Source: Desulfobacteraceae bacterium (GTDB taxonomy: Bacteria > Desulfobacterota > Desulfobacteria > Desulfobacterales > DAOWNP01). From it: a stretch of DNA of 5,379 bases. This document shows, in pieces, positions 5,337 through 5,379 of the stretch. The notes below the pieces were generated by a model, which worked only from the letters and a program-made list of their open reading frames with translations, did no database searches and was not told the DNA's origin. The stretch covers positions 1 through 5,379 of the forward strand of contig DAOWNP010000178.1 in NCBI GenBank assembly GCA_030642545.1. The letters are read 5' to 3'. A program made the translations under genes and the position numbers. Position 1 is the first letter of the stretch. Every line of letters begins with the position of its first letter.

Positions 5337-5379
5337 ATGAAAATTTCTTCTGTGTTCAATGCGAAAAATCAATTTAACC
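5337..5379 (+). CDS. Possible 5' end of an unidentified gene, cut by the window edge
   Basis: An ATG at 5337 opens a frame of 14 codons (MKISSVFNAKNQFN) that continues past the right edge. It lies about 55 nt downstream of a plausible promoter overlapped by a Fur-box-like site. No good ribosome-binding site is visible: the nearest purine run is AGG 11 nt upstream, inside a hairpin. The N-terminus faintly recalls the start of Mop/TOBE molybdate-binding domains, but 14 residues are too few to name a family. The true start may be further right. Confidence 0.3.
   Translation, partial: MKISSVFNAKNQFN

Overview
The window is an AT-rich stretch of bacterial DNA. It holds two complete genes on the minus strand, the 3' end of a third gene entering from the left on the plus strand, and long intergenic regions with small repeats. 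The gene content suggests an anaerobe: a 2-hydroxyacyl-CoA dehydratase activase-type protein (DUF2229/COG3580-3581-like), an SCP-x-type thiolase and a ClpB chaperone. The low GC and the thiolase/activase pairing would fit a low-GC Desulfobacterota (Desulfobacterales-like) organism, but that placement is inference and no marker gene here settles it.

Layout. Positions 3-407 (+) are the C-terminal part of the activase-related protein. Its original stop codon appears to have been displaced by an 89-bp miniature inverted-repeat element (391-479) flanked by a 9-bp direct repeat matching at 8 of 9 positions. A hairpin terminator (501-546) lies between this gene and the convergent thiolase gene (571-1749, -). 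The thiolase start is best placed at 1749, behind a GGAGG, not at the longer ATG at 1764. Positions 1750-2349 are non-coding and carry two members of a second small repeat family (1767-1883 and 2015-2085) plus an AT-rich inverted repeat. clpB (2350-4944, -) follows, complete and with all expected motifs. Upstream of it, 4945-5379 holds a plausible clpB promoter, a third member of the repeat family (5148-5220), and, facing right, a promoter overlapped by a Fur-box-like sequence leading to a possible gene start at 5337 that runs off the window.

How the parts relate. The three genes are not an evident operon. Thiolase and clpB share a strand but are about 600 bp apart, and each seems to be its own unit. 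The thiolase and the activase-type protein both point to acyl-CoA metabolism, but they are convergent and no joint pathway can be proved here. The more unusual content is the mobile-element debris: two distinct miniature repeat families, one rewriting a gene's stop codon, the other lying just upstream of the thiolase ribosome-binding site and upstream of clpB, with promoter-like boxes conserved in two of its three copies. I did not find a convincing new defence, secretion or biosynthetic system.
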